Of a DNA stretch of 64,000 nt, positions 21,756-33,700 are shown piece after piece. Under the pieces are notes generated by a model that did no database searches, had not been told where the DNA came from, and was given only the letters and a program-made list of their open reading frames with translations. This stretch comes from Zoroaster sp. YZ-2022 (lineage: Eukaryota; Echinodermata; Asteroidea; Forcipulatida; Zoroasteridae), in assembly GCA_029582265.1 (NCBI GenBank), contig CM055837.1, positions 14,898,777-14,962,776 on the forward strand, in the 5' to 3' direction. The translations under genes were made by a program, and so were the position numbers. Positions within the stretch are counted from its first letter, which is position 1, and every line of letters starts with the position of its first letter.

Positions 21756-22765
21756 CAGTGTGTCTCCAAAAAAATGCAAACAAAATTTAACGGAATGCCA
21801 GACGTAGAATGAGTAACCAGCATAGATAATATAGGTATAGTTTGAAATATACACCTTTCCACTTTAAAATGAGACATCAAACGTCCAAATCTGATAATTT
21901 TTGACAGAGTTATGAGTACTTTTCCAAGAGAGGTCAAATTGACGATGGGACCAAGTTTTCAATTTTAGGCATTGGGACAAAGGTAGCCTAATTGCCTCTG
22001 TGTGGATAATTGCTTGGCCTACAAAAATGTGTTTAGCGAGTAAACACAATTCTAAACACTTTCTTGCTATCAGTTTGTAAACATGTTTACATGCTAAACA
22101 TTTTTAGCATGAGGACGGATAGTGTTTAGCGAGGTGTGTTTAGGCGCCTGTGGTGGGCTCAAGACGGCGCTCCGGCTCATCGTCTACTGGCTGTCCGAGA
22201 CCGCCTTCATGAAGCGTTCGGAGACCGTGTCATAGCGTTGAATCATGTGCATGAATGGCCACCGAGATCTCCAGACCTCACCCCGTGTGATTTCTACCTC
22301 TAGGGATACTTGAAATTCAAGGTGTACACGACTCCCCCTCCGGACCTGCAGACTCTCCGTGACAGAATAACAGCTGAGATTGACGTCCTGCGGCAGACTC
22401 CAGATGTTGTTAGGAGAGCGATGGGAGACATGGAGAGACGATGTCGCCTGTGTATCGAGCGAGAGGGAGGGCATGTTGAGGGGGAAGGGATGTAATCATC
22501 AACAGTTCATCCACATTGCAACACTTGCACATCTAAACAAAATCGATTATCACTGCATTTAAAAACTTGGTCCCATCGTCAATTTGACCTCTCTTGGAAA
22601 AGTACTCATAACTCTGTCAAAAATTATCAGATTTGGACGTTTGATGTCTCATTTTAAAGTGGAAAGGTGTATCTTTCAAACCATACCATATTATCTATGT
22701 TAGTTACTCATTCTACGTCTGGCATTCCGTTAAATTTTGTTTGCATTTTGTTTTGAGACACACTG
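21756..22765 (+). mobile_element. Internally deleted mariner-type transposon
   Basis: TA at 21754-21755 and 22766-22767 flanks ends CAGTGTGTCTCCAAAA and its complement. The terminal inverted repeats are about 200 bases, ending near TTGACGATGGGACCAAG. Inside is the last third of a transposase related to 14190-15321, followed by a stop. A segment at 22000-22140 made of GTTTAGCGAG/TAAACA words has no counterpart in the other element. Confidence 0.85.
22146..22495 (+). pseudogene. mariner-type transposase, C-terminal fragment
   Basis: The frame reads RRLWWAQDGAPAHRLLAV, then VHEWPPRSPDLTPCDFYL, a stop where the relative has Trp (TAG near 22302), then LKFKVYTTPPPDLQTLRDRI and a tail ending near 22495. 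The second and third catalytic Asp are present with 36 residues between them, as in the element at 13827. The N-terminal DNA-binding half and first Asp are deleted. Confidence 0.8.
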
Positions 22766-22990
22766 TATATAGCCGAATAACAATTAACCACACAAATCAT
22801 AGTTTTTGCAGTGAAGTAGTCCTTCCAAAATTGATTAAACAAATCACCGACTAAAGTCCAAATTTGCATGTTGGAAAGGTTCAACAATACGTTTTACTGA
22901 ACTTAAGTTGCAACAAGTTCAGCTTCAGCATATTGATCTGCAGTTCTCAATCAATCTGCATCACTGCGTTGAACAATCACTTACAAAACT

Positions 22991-25900
22991 ATGTCTGATC
23001 AAAAACAACCTGCAGAGGCGCCCAAGAAATTTGACGGCATCCTTTCCGCCATCGGCGAGTTTGGAATATGGCAGAAGATATTATTTTTCTTCGTTTCACT
23101 GATTGGTGTGATGATAGCTATGAATACTTTGGGTCAGGTGTTCATGGCCGGTGAAGTTGACCACTGGTGTCGCGTGGCAGCATGGGATGAAGCCAATTGC
23201 ACCACTGGTCAGCCCAATGACTGGGAGTGTCTCAAGGCAAAAAGAAACGCCTCCATCCCTCTCATTGTGACCAACAAAGACACGGGTGAAAAGATATTTG
23301 ATAGCTGCAATATGTACGATGTACGCAATGTAGATTTCATGCCAGGAATGGAAGCCACTGACTATACCAACCGTATTATAGAATGTCCTGATGGCTGGGT
23401 GTTTGACACCACACAATACAAGACAACTATTATAAGCGAGGTAGGTTGTCTTCATGAAAGATAGCTCTGGAAAATAGCTTTGGAAAGTATTAGGCCTTTT
23501 CAATTTTGATAGTAAGCTTTACATAAATTAAAAACTGTTTGCGATGACACCATTAATTATCTTTTGAGTTGTAAATAGTTCTAAAAAGTTGTAACCAACC
23601 GGTCCTTTCAGAAGTATTTACTACTCCGAAGAGAATTTCTACATGAATTTGTTTGGAGTTAATAAATACAGTACACTTTAAAACCATGCATTTAACTTTT
23701 CTAAACATAAACGCAAATATATAACACTTTTAAAATGATTTGACATGATTATTAATATTAATACACAATTATTATTATAGTACACTCACTGGCCATAGGT
23801 ATTGCAACATCCCCAAAGTTCAGTTTGGAGAACTGTGTTACAATAATTTATTTTATTTTATTTACACTACTTAAGACTTCTTGAAAGTGCCTGTGTTTTG
23901 AAGTCAATGTTCTTTTTTATTGTTCTTGCTCGGAAATTATGTAATACACGATCGATGAAATCGGATTAAATGATCATCTCACCTATTACTTGTAAAGTGC
24001 TATTTTGAGCATGTTGCAATACTTTTGGCCAGTGAGTGTATTATAAACACATTAACATGTTTATCAATACTGTTTAACTACCGGTAGTTGTTATAAACGT
24101 GTTTGTGCGTTTATGCCATAAATATTTGGACGCATATACAGCATGTAACACTTTTAAACTTTATTTAAACGTTTATAACAACTGTAATGTTAACGGCTAA
24201 ACACTTTTTAAATCGCCAAAACGGTATATTTAACTCAGTCAAAAACATTGTACAACAGCTTTGCATCTTCAACAATATTAACACTGTACAAAATAGGCTT
24301 TGCTTTCGTTTGTTAGCCATGTCATCCACTTGGATTCATAGATAAACAAGTAATTCTCAACAACGGCACTATGTTAAATACACCATCATTGTCTTTGGCT
24401 AAATAGCCAGCGATTCCTGTTAAACCAGATGCTTTCAGAAAATTGTTTTGTATTGCCTTACTCCAACCCAAGATGTTTAAATGCCAAACATTAGCATTTT
24501 TCTATCTCCATTCGCTATCGGAAATTTTTCTGATTTTGTTTTTCCAATCTCATTTTGAGACATAGTGACCATTACTTGGTCAAAAGAACAACCAAAACTA
24601 GACAGAGGCAAAAGTGTGTACTCGATTTGGAATATCTCGCCAGACGAAAAACCATGGAGTGAGAGACTTTTGGGGTTTTACTTTAAACTGTAAATTATGC
24701 CTACCAGTTTAAGTTTTTCAAGGACATACGAGGACTGTGGTAGTCTATTTTCCAATGATGCCTAGAGTTCCTTCACACCAGTGTTGTAGTCGAGACCAGC
24801 TTGTCCGAGACCAAGACCGAGACCGAGACCAAGGCATCCGAGACCGAGACCAAGACCGAGACCATGCATTTCGAGACCGAGACCAAGCCTTCCGAGACTG
24901 AGACTTTTGCAGGTCGAGACCGAGACCGAGACCAAGGTATCCGAGACCGAGACCAAGACCGGCAAAAAAGGTCTCGAGACGGTCTCGAGACCGAGACCAG
25001 GTCTCGAGACCTACAACACTGCTTGACACAAGCTTTTGCAGTGTAAATTGTTTGGTTGTTTTAATTTTGTTTAAACAATTCCCTGACCTGTTCACCATGT
25101 AATATTTGGTTTAATCTGTTCTCTATTGTTTAAATATTTTTTGGAGAGATAGTCCACTGATAGTTTATGCTGATTCCATTCTTCTTCACAATAACCTGTA
25201 TTGCTTCCATGGAGAGCGCACGTTCTCCAATGTTTTTGTAATTGTTCTCACCGAGTTTAAAATCATGTGTCACCTGCATGCATGTTAAGAAAGACAACAC
25301 AAATAAAGATTACTATTTTATTTTTATTTTTTTTATCTACTGCATGTTGCACCCTTTCTTTATAGGTAGCACCGCCTCAGGCCTGGGCCCCCCCCCCCCC
25401 CCGGTCAGAGTTCCCCCTGGAAATCATCGAGTATATCACCCCCCCCCCCCCCAACAAAAACAAACAAACAATTTTATATTTAATTATGCTAAGATAAACG
25501 CTTAGGGCTAGGGCTAATCCTAACAGTACTAACAGTGATATAATAATAACATCTACACAGTTTTTGATGTTCCTCGTGAACCTCCAATAATTAAGTAAAA
25601 CTTTACCAAACGGGCGTATCGCATTAATTCCCAACAATTGTTTACCTTCAACCGACTCAATCAGTTGACAAAACTCCCATTGCTGTGACTTTATTCGCCT
25701 TCGTGTTCTCCATCTTGAATTTGAAATTGAATGTGACACACTGCACCTCACGGCGCGGGAGACTTTACATGCAATCATGTATTTTAAACAACTTTAAACT
25801 GTCTTTCAAAAGTAAAACTTACACAGCACAACTTAAGTTTCTACTCTGTTTTTACTAAACAGATTTGAATTATTTTTCATTATGTTTCTTATGTTTACAT

Positions 25901-28900
25901 AACTTGTTGTACAACAGTTACAGTTAACTAGTTATTATTTGTGTCTGTCAGTCTGACATGTATAATCTCCGACACATACTGCACGAATATAACGTTATCC
26001 CAGTCTACTGACCTAAAGTTATCATAGGGAAACTTGGTACAAAGTGTTTAGCGTGTGAACACGTGAGTGTTTACGTACTTCGAATAAACATGCCTCGATT
26101 GTTTCCTTGTTTGGCGACTAAGGCCTAAGCTAAACTTAAGTTGAGAATAAGCACCCTTTAGCCATGCGTCTTTGTTACATCCGTGGGAATGCGTGAGAAA
26201 GAGATGTAGGCATCATTTTTGTAGGCACTTATCTATAGGCCTGATTAAACCGAATATGCATTATTGCCATTCTATTGCACTGACACCCCCCCCCCCCACC
26301 AAAAAAATGGTGGACAGCCATATACCTTTCAGCTCAGAATATAAGTTTAATTTGGCAACTCATTATAAACACAACTGATTAGATTTTAAACATCTTATAA
26401 ACAGCATTGTTTAATTTATAAACGCATAAACACAACATTTGTTTCTTGGTTTTACAGTGTATCGATTTGTCCCAGACGTGTATTTATGAGATTGTCTCGA
26501 TGAAGACATTAATCTTAGGTGAATACACAAAAGAATGCCCAGTCCTCAACACAGTTATTTGTGATATTTTTTATTATGCAAATAACAATAATCTCCTCAA
26601 CTAGAGAAATTGTCCCGTGTGTCCCTTTTAGGGCTGCAATTTACGATAAATGACTATGTGAGTTCAGGCATTTTATCGGGAGGAATAACCCTATAGTTCA
26701 AACCATAAGCCGATAACAAGTTGTAATTATGTGAATATTTGCGAATATTATATTGCAAAATAGCCTCACCAAAATTGGATGTAACACATGTAGCCTATAA
26801 CGCATGTATAACTGAATTAAGATGAGTGTTCTGGTCTGGTTTAAGAACAGTTTCTGAATCTACTTAATAATATAGTGTATCTGAAAACTGCAAGATTGGC
26901 AAGTAGAAGTTGGGGCTATTTTTCTATTTGGGCTTCGACAGCTGATATAATTATGGCAAGTTTTATATATGCTATTTACGAGTAGGCTTTTGCATTTTAA
27001 TAGACATACTGGTAAATAACGCAAGCTTTACGGCTTTCTTTTTATTTTGTGATTTCACGGCAATGCATTTAATGATTGTCATTTTGTATTCCACATAAAG
27101 ACTAAATGTAATCTATCCACTTATCTAATTCATTCAAGACCTTTGACCTCAGTCAAAAGTTCAAGCACTTTGTTAACCAGATAAAGAAGCCTAATGGTTT
27201 ATTCTGGAATCCACCAACAAAAGACAATAACGAGAGTGACAGAACCTCACGCCATTGGTCACATAATGCATCACCACAGCACCGCACAAACAACGCTAGA
27301 TGTTTGATACCCTTTGGTCCCAAAGTCCATTCTAAGGTTTTTTGTGTTGCGTATCTGCTCAGTACACATTGTAGCCATCTCGCGGTCAGTTTAGTTCGAA
27401 TATGCGGCGCAAATTAATGGTCCGTAAACGTGTAAAATAGTGTATGCAGTATAATCGCTAAGTTTACTTCATGAATCTTTCAGCAGAAAATTATTGGTAA
27501 CCGTTTACATTTGATTAAGAATGCAAAAGGAGAACATTATTTCAAACCTAAACTGTCTACTCTTTAGGCATACAATTATTTATGATACATAGATCAGCTA
27601 ACACGAACATAATGAAGCAGTCATTCTTCTATGAATCAGTTGGCACGTGGGTTGCTCCAATCTTATTACACCACCGAATGTACAGCAGTCTTCCCATCAA
27701 CCCCTCGTTTAGGACCACACCTTTACAATTTTGTTGCACCACTCTCATCAACCCTCCAGTTACCCACCCCCAACCCCATCCTCCATGTGGTTGTTCTAGA
27801 AAGATTTGAAGCATGCAGTGCTACATATCCGAGTAAGCATAATGCATTTATGTCCAATAATTGTAGGCAAATAACAATTGTACAGTTCATTGCAAAAAAT
27901 ATAGGTTTTCCCGGTAAATTTCGGCAAATAAGCCAATTTCACTTTCATACGTTCATATTAAAGCGATTTTGCCTCTCCAATTGCTACTGTGTTTCGAATT
28001 AAGAATTCAAGCATTCAATTTCATTTTCAGGCTATACGAATTCATGTGGCATTATATTCAATTTAGCATATACGTCGTTCTTTTTAGTAATGCACATTCT
28101 TCATCCAATTTAGCAGAGTTGGTTCGACTGGAGATTTTCACTAAAATGTTACATTCATTTTCGTATAACGGCAATCATTTTCGCAAAATGAGAATTTAAA
28201 AAAAAATACGAGAAACAAATGCAAAAAAAGACAACAGAATGCATTTCATATGTTTACTTTAATTCAAACTTAATTTTGTTTTCTTTATTCATGAGTGTTT
28301 CTCATACACTTTATATAGGGCTAATCGATCTTACTTTGTTTTGTTCATTCTCTGATTAGAATCTTTATTGGTTTTCTCACCTGGGCCTAATTCTGTGATG
28401 CGTTTTTTAAACATTTATGTTACATTGGACTGCTTCATTATAACCTGTTTTTATTGTTTGAGTGTGTCTTTATGATTTTTATGCTTGTTTCTTATTTTCC
28501 ATTCATTCGTTAGTGAACCGTGTTTATACCTTTAAAAATCTATAGGAAACTAAGGTTAAACGAAGTTTAACAAAGTGTCAATTAAGTTGCACAAATTTCA
28601 CAAATGCCTGCCCAATAATAAATTTAAATGACCACATACGCCCCGCCAAACGCTCCTGCGGAATTGAATGTTGTTCGAGGCGACGAGTGGATTGTTAAAT
28701 TGGATGGTTATTTTGTTTAAATCGAAATTGACCGGGAAAACCGAGAGGGTGAGAGGGAGAGAGGGAGAGAGAGAGGGAGAGAGGGGAGAGAGAGAGACTC
28801 CTCAACCCACCCCACCTGTTCCAATCGTGACACAACATCGCCGTCACTGACCAAATCACAGTTTTATAATTAATATGATTTCTATTTAGTTTGATCTTGT

Positions 28901-30678
28901 TTGTGACAAACGAGCAGCTGGAAGCTTTCTACAATCGGTATACTTCGGCGGACTTCTTTGCGGTTCATTTTTCTTCGGATCGGTTGCAGACTGGTATGTA
29001 TTAATGGGTAAAGTTGGATTTGTTATTGTCAACTTGATAATCTTCCTTCAGAATTTTTTATAAAACATCAATATATTCGAAGAATATATTCTGCTTTTCA
29101 AACATTCAACAGAAGTCTTTGATAAAGCTAAAGAAATTATCTTCGAAGTCAAAAATAAGACATGGTTAAAAACGTTTTTAAATTACTTAACACGCCCATG
29201 GCAATATTAACATGGAAAATAACAAACTACAGAATTTTCCGATTGATTAATTATTTCCTGACTGGAGATAATATATACATCGATTAGAGTTTATTTACTT
29301 ATTAATTTATATAATCACAGGCTTGGTCGTAAGCCCACAATTTTCATTGGCGCTACGTTGTTTCTACTAGCTGGTCTTGGTAACATAGCTTCACCAAATG
29401 TTGCTGCATACATGTGTTTACGATTCTTTGTAGCTGCAGGTGGGATGGGTGCTTATCTTGTTGCGTATGTCATGGGTAAGTTTATTTCATTAAACATTTT
29501 GAAGTAAAATAAGTGTAAATATTCGCTGACATCTAATTGTTAAAGAAAATAAAATGCAACTTTAGCCAATTTGGTTGCAACTGGGTATTGCAGTTTGAGC
29601 AGAATATACTCTCCCTATAACAGTTAGCCTATAATCCATGCAAAGCCTGTTAAATGTTATACATAACAGATAATAATATTCGAATAATTCAAAACTGTTC
29701 TCGCCTTGTGTGTGAATGCCCTTTGTAAGCGTTCTTTAGTATAGCTGGAAAGTCAAATCTACCGATCTCGGTGACCAGTCACTTAAATGCTGAAATGTTG
29801 GGGATACAATGTTTAAATGATAACTAATTTGCTTTGTCTTCACAGTAACTGAGTTCGTTGGACCAAGTAAACGTGTCTTGGTGGGTATTTCTATACAGTT
29901 CTTCTTCGCCACTGGTTTGTCACTGCTTCCATTGCTTGCCTACTTTATTCGCACCTGGAGGTTTCTTCAGCTATGTATTGCAGCTCCAACTGTCCTGTAC
30001 TTTCTCATATTTTTGCAAGTACCCATAATTATGTTTTAATAACAAATCTCTGTCGTGATAATACGCGAGGACGCAAACATACCAGCCATGCATATTAATT
30101 TTGGGAGCGTTCGATCGTTCTTCCCTGAGTAAACCCATGACAACAAGCTTCTCGAACCACCTCTTACCCTAACATTCAATGCATAATGGACAGCCTTACC
30201 GGAACTACTTTTATCAGAAGTATATTACATACATAGGACAATCAGAACAAAAAATAGTAATTTCCAGGTGAAAAGGGTAACTTCCAAGCATATAACTTAT
30301 CCAGTTTGTACAAAACAACACCTCTTCTAATAAAAACAGTCTGTTCTAAAAAAATATATATATATACTACTACTACCACTACCACTACCACTACCACTAC
30401 CACTACCACTACCACTACCACTACCACTACCACTACCACTACCACTACCACTACCACTACCACTACCACTACCACTACCACTACCACTACCACTACCACT
30501 ACCACTGCCACTGCCACCACCACTACCACTACCACCACCACCACCACCACCACCACCACCACCACCACCACTGCCACTACCACCACCACTACCACTACAA
30601 CTACCACTACCACTACCACTACCACTACCACTACCACTACCACTACCACTACCACTACCACTACCACTACCACTACCA

Positions 30679-30735
<57 letters not shown>

Positions 30736-33700
30736 ATGACGTCATGAGCTACTTGAAATATACGGGTGAGTCTGACCCGGGTTGACTCGGTGAAGGTACT
30801 CGAAACGACCCATAGTATCTTATACTTATGGTCATTATGTGGGAATATACACGCTAATAACATGCAACTACAGACAAATTATGTGTACCACGCCTACTCA
30901 AACTAAATAAAATCCAGCGTGTGTCGTACCGGAAACCTGAATCAAAATGACAGGTTCCAAATCTACTACGGTACTTGCTGTTACTGCTGGTGTTACCTTT
31001 ATAACTACTACTGCTGTTACTGGCTTGTTGACTTTATTTATTTATTTATTTATTCATTTTTATTTTTATTTTTTCAAGCTTTGGAAAAACAATAACTTCA
31101 GTTATTTTGATACCCAAATTAAACAGTTATATGCCCGAGTCAGCCCGCTGGCAGGTATCTAAAGGCAGGTACAGACAAGCAGAGACAACACTCCGTAGAG
31201 TTGCAGAAGTAAATAAGAAGGAATTCCCTGAGGATGCATTTACACCAGAAGCCATCGAAGCTGCCAGGGTAAGCTAAATATATGTAAATAAACCAAGCAG
31301 TTGGAACATAATTGGTTTATGTCATGCAAGCTGCTTCTGTGTTATACTACAGACATATGTTGATGACCTTGTATTTGAACTTGACCATCCTCATATTGCA
31401 GGAAGAATCCAAATCCGGGGGACAGCAAACAGCAGTTGGTCTTTTTAGAACTCCGAACATGCGCGCCAAAACACTTAATTTAATGTTTAATTGGTGAGTA
31501 AACATTAAAGACGTTGTGTTTTGACATTAAACGAGTAATATTTTTCATTGTACAATTCTATTAAATATTTTACAAACCCTTTCAATCCAAATATAACGGA
31601 TGAATCAAAAAGTGATCCTGGACTCCTACAATGCCCATTTTTGGAAGTCCCATTCATACTAAATACATCCGAACACAGTTCCGACGATTACTGAAACAAG
31701 CCACATTTTCGGGTGTACGGATCGGTTAAAATTATGCCTAATATCCAAGCTTAATATTTCAAGTTTTCGCAATTTTTCGAACTGATCGTGCTTCATGAAT
31801 ACTTATAAATATCTTTTGTACATTTTCATCAAATTTAGTGCACTCTGATGGCTGAGTCGTCAGAATGTGGGTTCGAATCCCAACCGCGACCGGGGTAATT
31901 GTGTCCTTGAGCAAGACACTTTACCATAATTGCTTCTGTCCACCCAGGGGTAAATGGGTACCTGTGAGGGCAGAGTTGGTTAATGTGTTTGATTAGCCCA
32001 TATGCGCTGAAATGGCAGCAATTGAGCTGTATACTCCCCAGGGAGCTGAGATGGTTTCAGGAATGATTTATGAGCCTGATGAGCAGGGGTAATAATGTAA
32101 TGCGCCTTGAGCACCAGTTTGGTGGATACGTGCGCCATATAAGTCTACATTATTATTATTATTATTATTTAAGATCCATAAGTAATTGGGATCACCTTTT
32201 GATTGAAGCATTTTTGTGGGACCCCGTTTTGATTTTGCCCGTGTGTTGCCGATATTAAGCCGGGGATTTGACAACAGATTTGTGGTCTCTCGAAGAAATT
32301 TCGGAACTTGTGACAGAGTTTGAAGTTCCAAATAAATAATATTTACTTAAATATCGGAATTTATTGAATAATAACGTGAGAAATAACATGTTTAAATAGG
32401 AATGTTTTGTGATTTAAAAACTGTTTACAGGGAGTAAGTTTAACATGGAATAGCGGGAAATGCATCACGTGATCGGTATCGCACTCATTGATTGGAAAGG
32501 TCACCCTTCTTGGCCCTTTTGGCTGTTTCGCCTATTGAACTTACTCCAACTGTGATGGGCTTGTGAAATAAGAATATATATACATAAAAATCACCGAAGA
32601 ACAATATTTTATGTCAACTCTTACAGGACAATTTGTGACAGATGTTCAGCCTTTATTAATTTCAGAGTTGTATTAATATGAATGGATTTGGAGAACTGAT
32701 ATAAAATATTAAAATAGACACAAAGTACACAATAATCTTTTGAACTGTTTCATCAATTTGTGTAATTTTTTTTATATTAAGTTTGATATTTTTGCCCTTT
32801 CAATCAATATGAGTTTTGTAGAGAAATAAGGAATTTGTATTTTGGATCTAATAACCCTACTAATAATGCCTGTGCACTTCGAACTCTGATAATTTCACCA
32901 CAGGTTCGTTAACAGTATGGTGTACTATGGTCTTGGCCTAAGCACTTCCGACCTAGGTGTAGACGACTACGTAGCTTCAGTTATCTCAGGAGTAATTGAA
33001 TTCCCATCGTATGTTTACTGCATCACTGCAATGCAGTATGCTGGACGACGAATTAATCTGAGTGGTAACATGCTGGTTGGAGGAATAGCCTGTGTCATTA
33101 CTGCTTTTATGGGTATGTTTAATGTCACGTTATAAACACAGTCCCTCTCATTTTGTTGACCTGTTATGACAATACGATTTGATCCGATAGGCTGCTGCAT
33201 TATTCCTTCATTCATCAAACTTCGCCTAAACATTACACGTCCTCCATAATTTGCGATCCAACACATCCCCTATTCGAATGTCTTATTTTAAACGGTTCTG
33301 GCGTTGGACTCACACAAATCTGTCCAAATTTAGGCAATCCTTTGTTCCCATGTCCATTCATATGCTAAATTCCTCATCCAAGAATTAATTCCTCTAGCCT
33401 CCCTAGATAACCTTTAGTGTTTTCTGTCTTTTTGACCCCTGTTAAGTTGTAACAACATTTGCAATTTGTAGTTTCCTGGTTTCTTTTATCTTTAAATTTG
33501 TCAAGTGACCCAGTACTGTACAGGAGACAATTCCAATAAATGTTCGCTGCATTGCAAAGGGTTGACGAGCACCAACAAGAGTTGTGCTGTTATAGGAATT
33601 CACGAATAAACTTACATTATCCATATACATTAGTCCAAATCTTGATACTACTTTTGAAATGCTTCCTATTGGTAACATAGTGTTCTCTTCCTGCTTTTGT

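Larger units (their letters stand above)
23674..26459. mobile_element. Candidate DNA element with TAAACA/TTTATAAAC word arrays at both ends
   Basis: The left end CACTTTAAAACCA and right end TGGTTTTACAGTG are inverted with one mismatch, and both are flanked by TA (23672-23673, 26460-26461). Next to each end are clusters of GTTTATAAAC-like words (23690-23750 and 24041-24235 at the left, 26040-26090 and 26340-26450 at the right). Two smaller transposons (23783-24038 and 24779-25021) lie inside, and runs of C occur at 25387-25402, 25439-25452 and 26285-26297. It lies in intron 1 of the SLC22 gene. Confidence 0.5.

Noticed and set aside
22991..23464. The 157-codon ORF as a stand-alone short protein
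   Set aside because: The last codons lie past a GTAGGT donor. Homology and phase show it is exon 1 of the ten-exon transporter.
24745..25098. SRSRS and LGLGL-type ORFs
   Set aside because: Artefacts of the GAGACC hexamer array.
30019..30024. GT donor for SLC22 intron 4
   Set aside because: It gives a phase that cannot join the exon encoding MPESARW; the GC donor at 30015 fits exactly.
30242..30863. Long open frames on both strands (poly-Thr, poly-Val, Ser-Gly)
   Set aside because: They are translations of the (CTACCA)n microsatellite.
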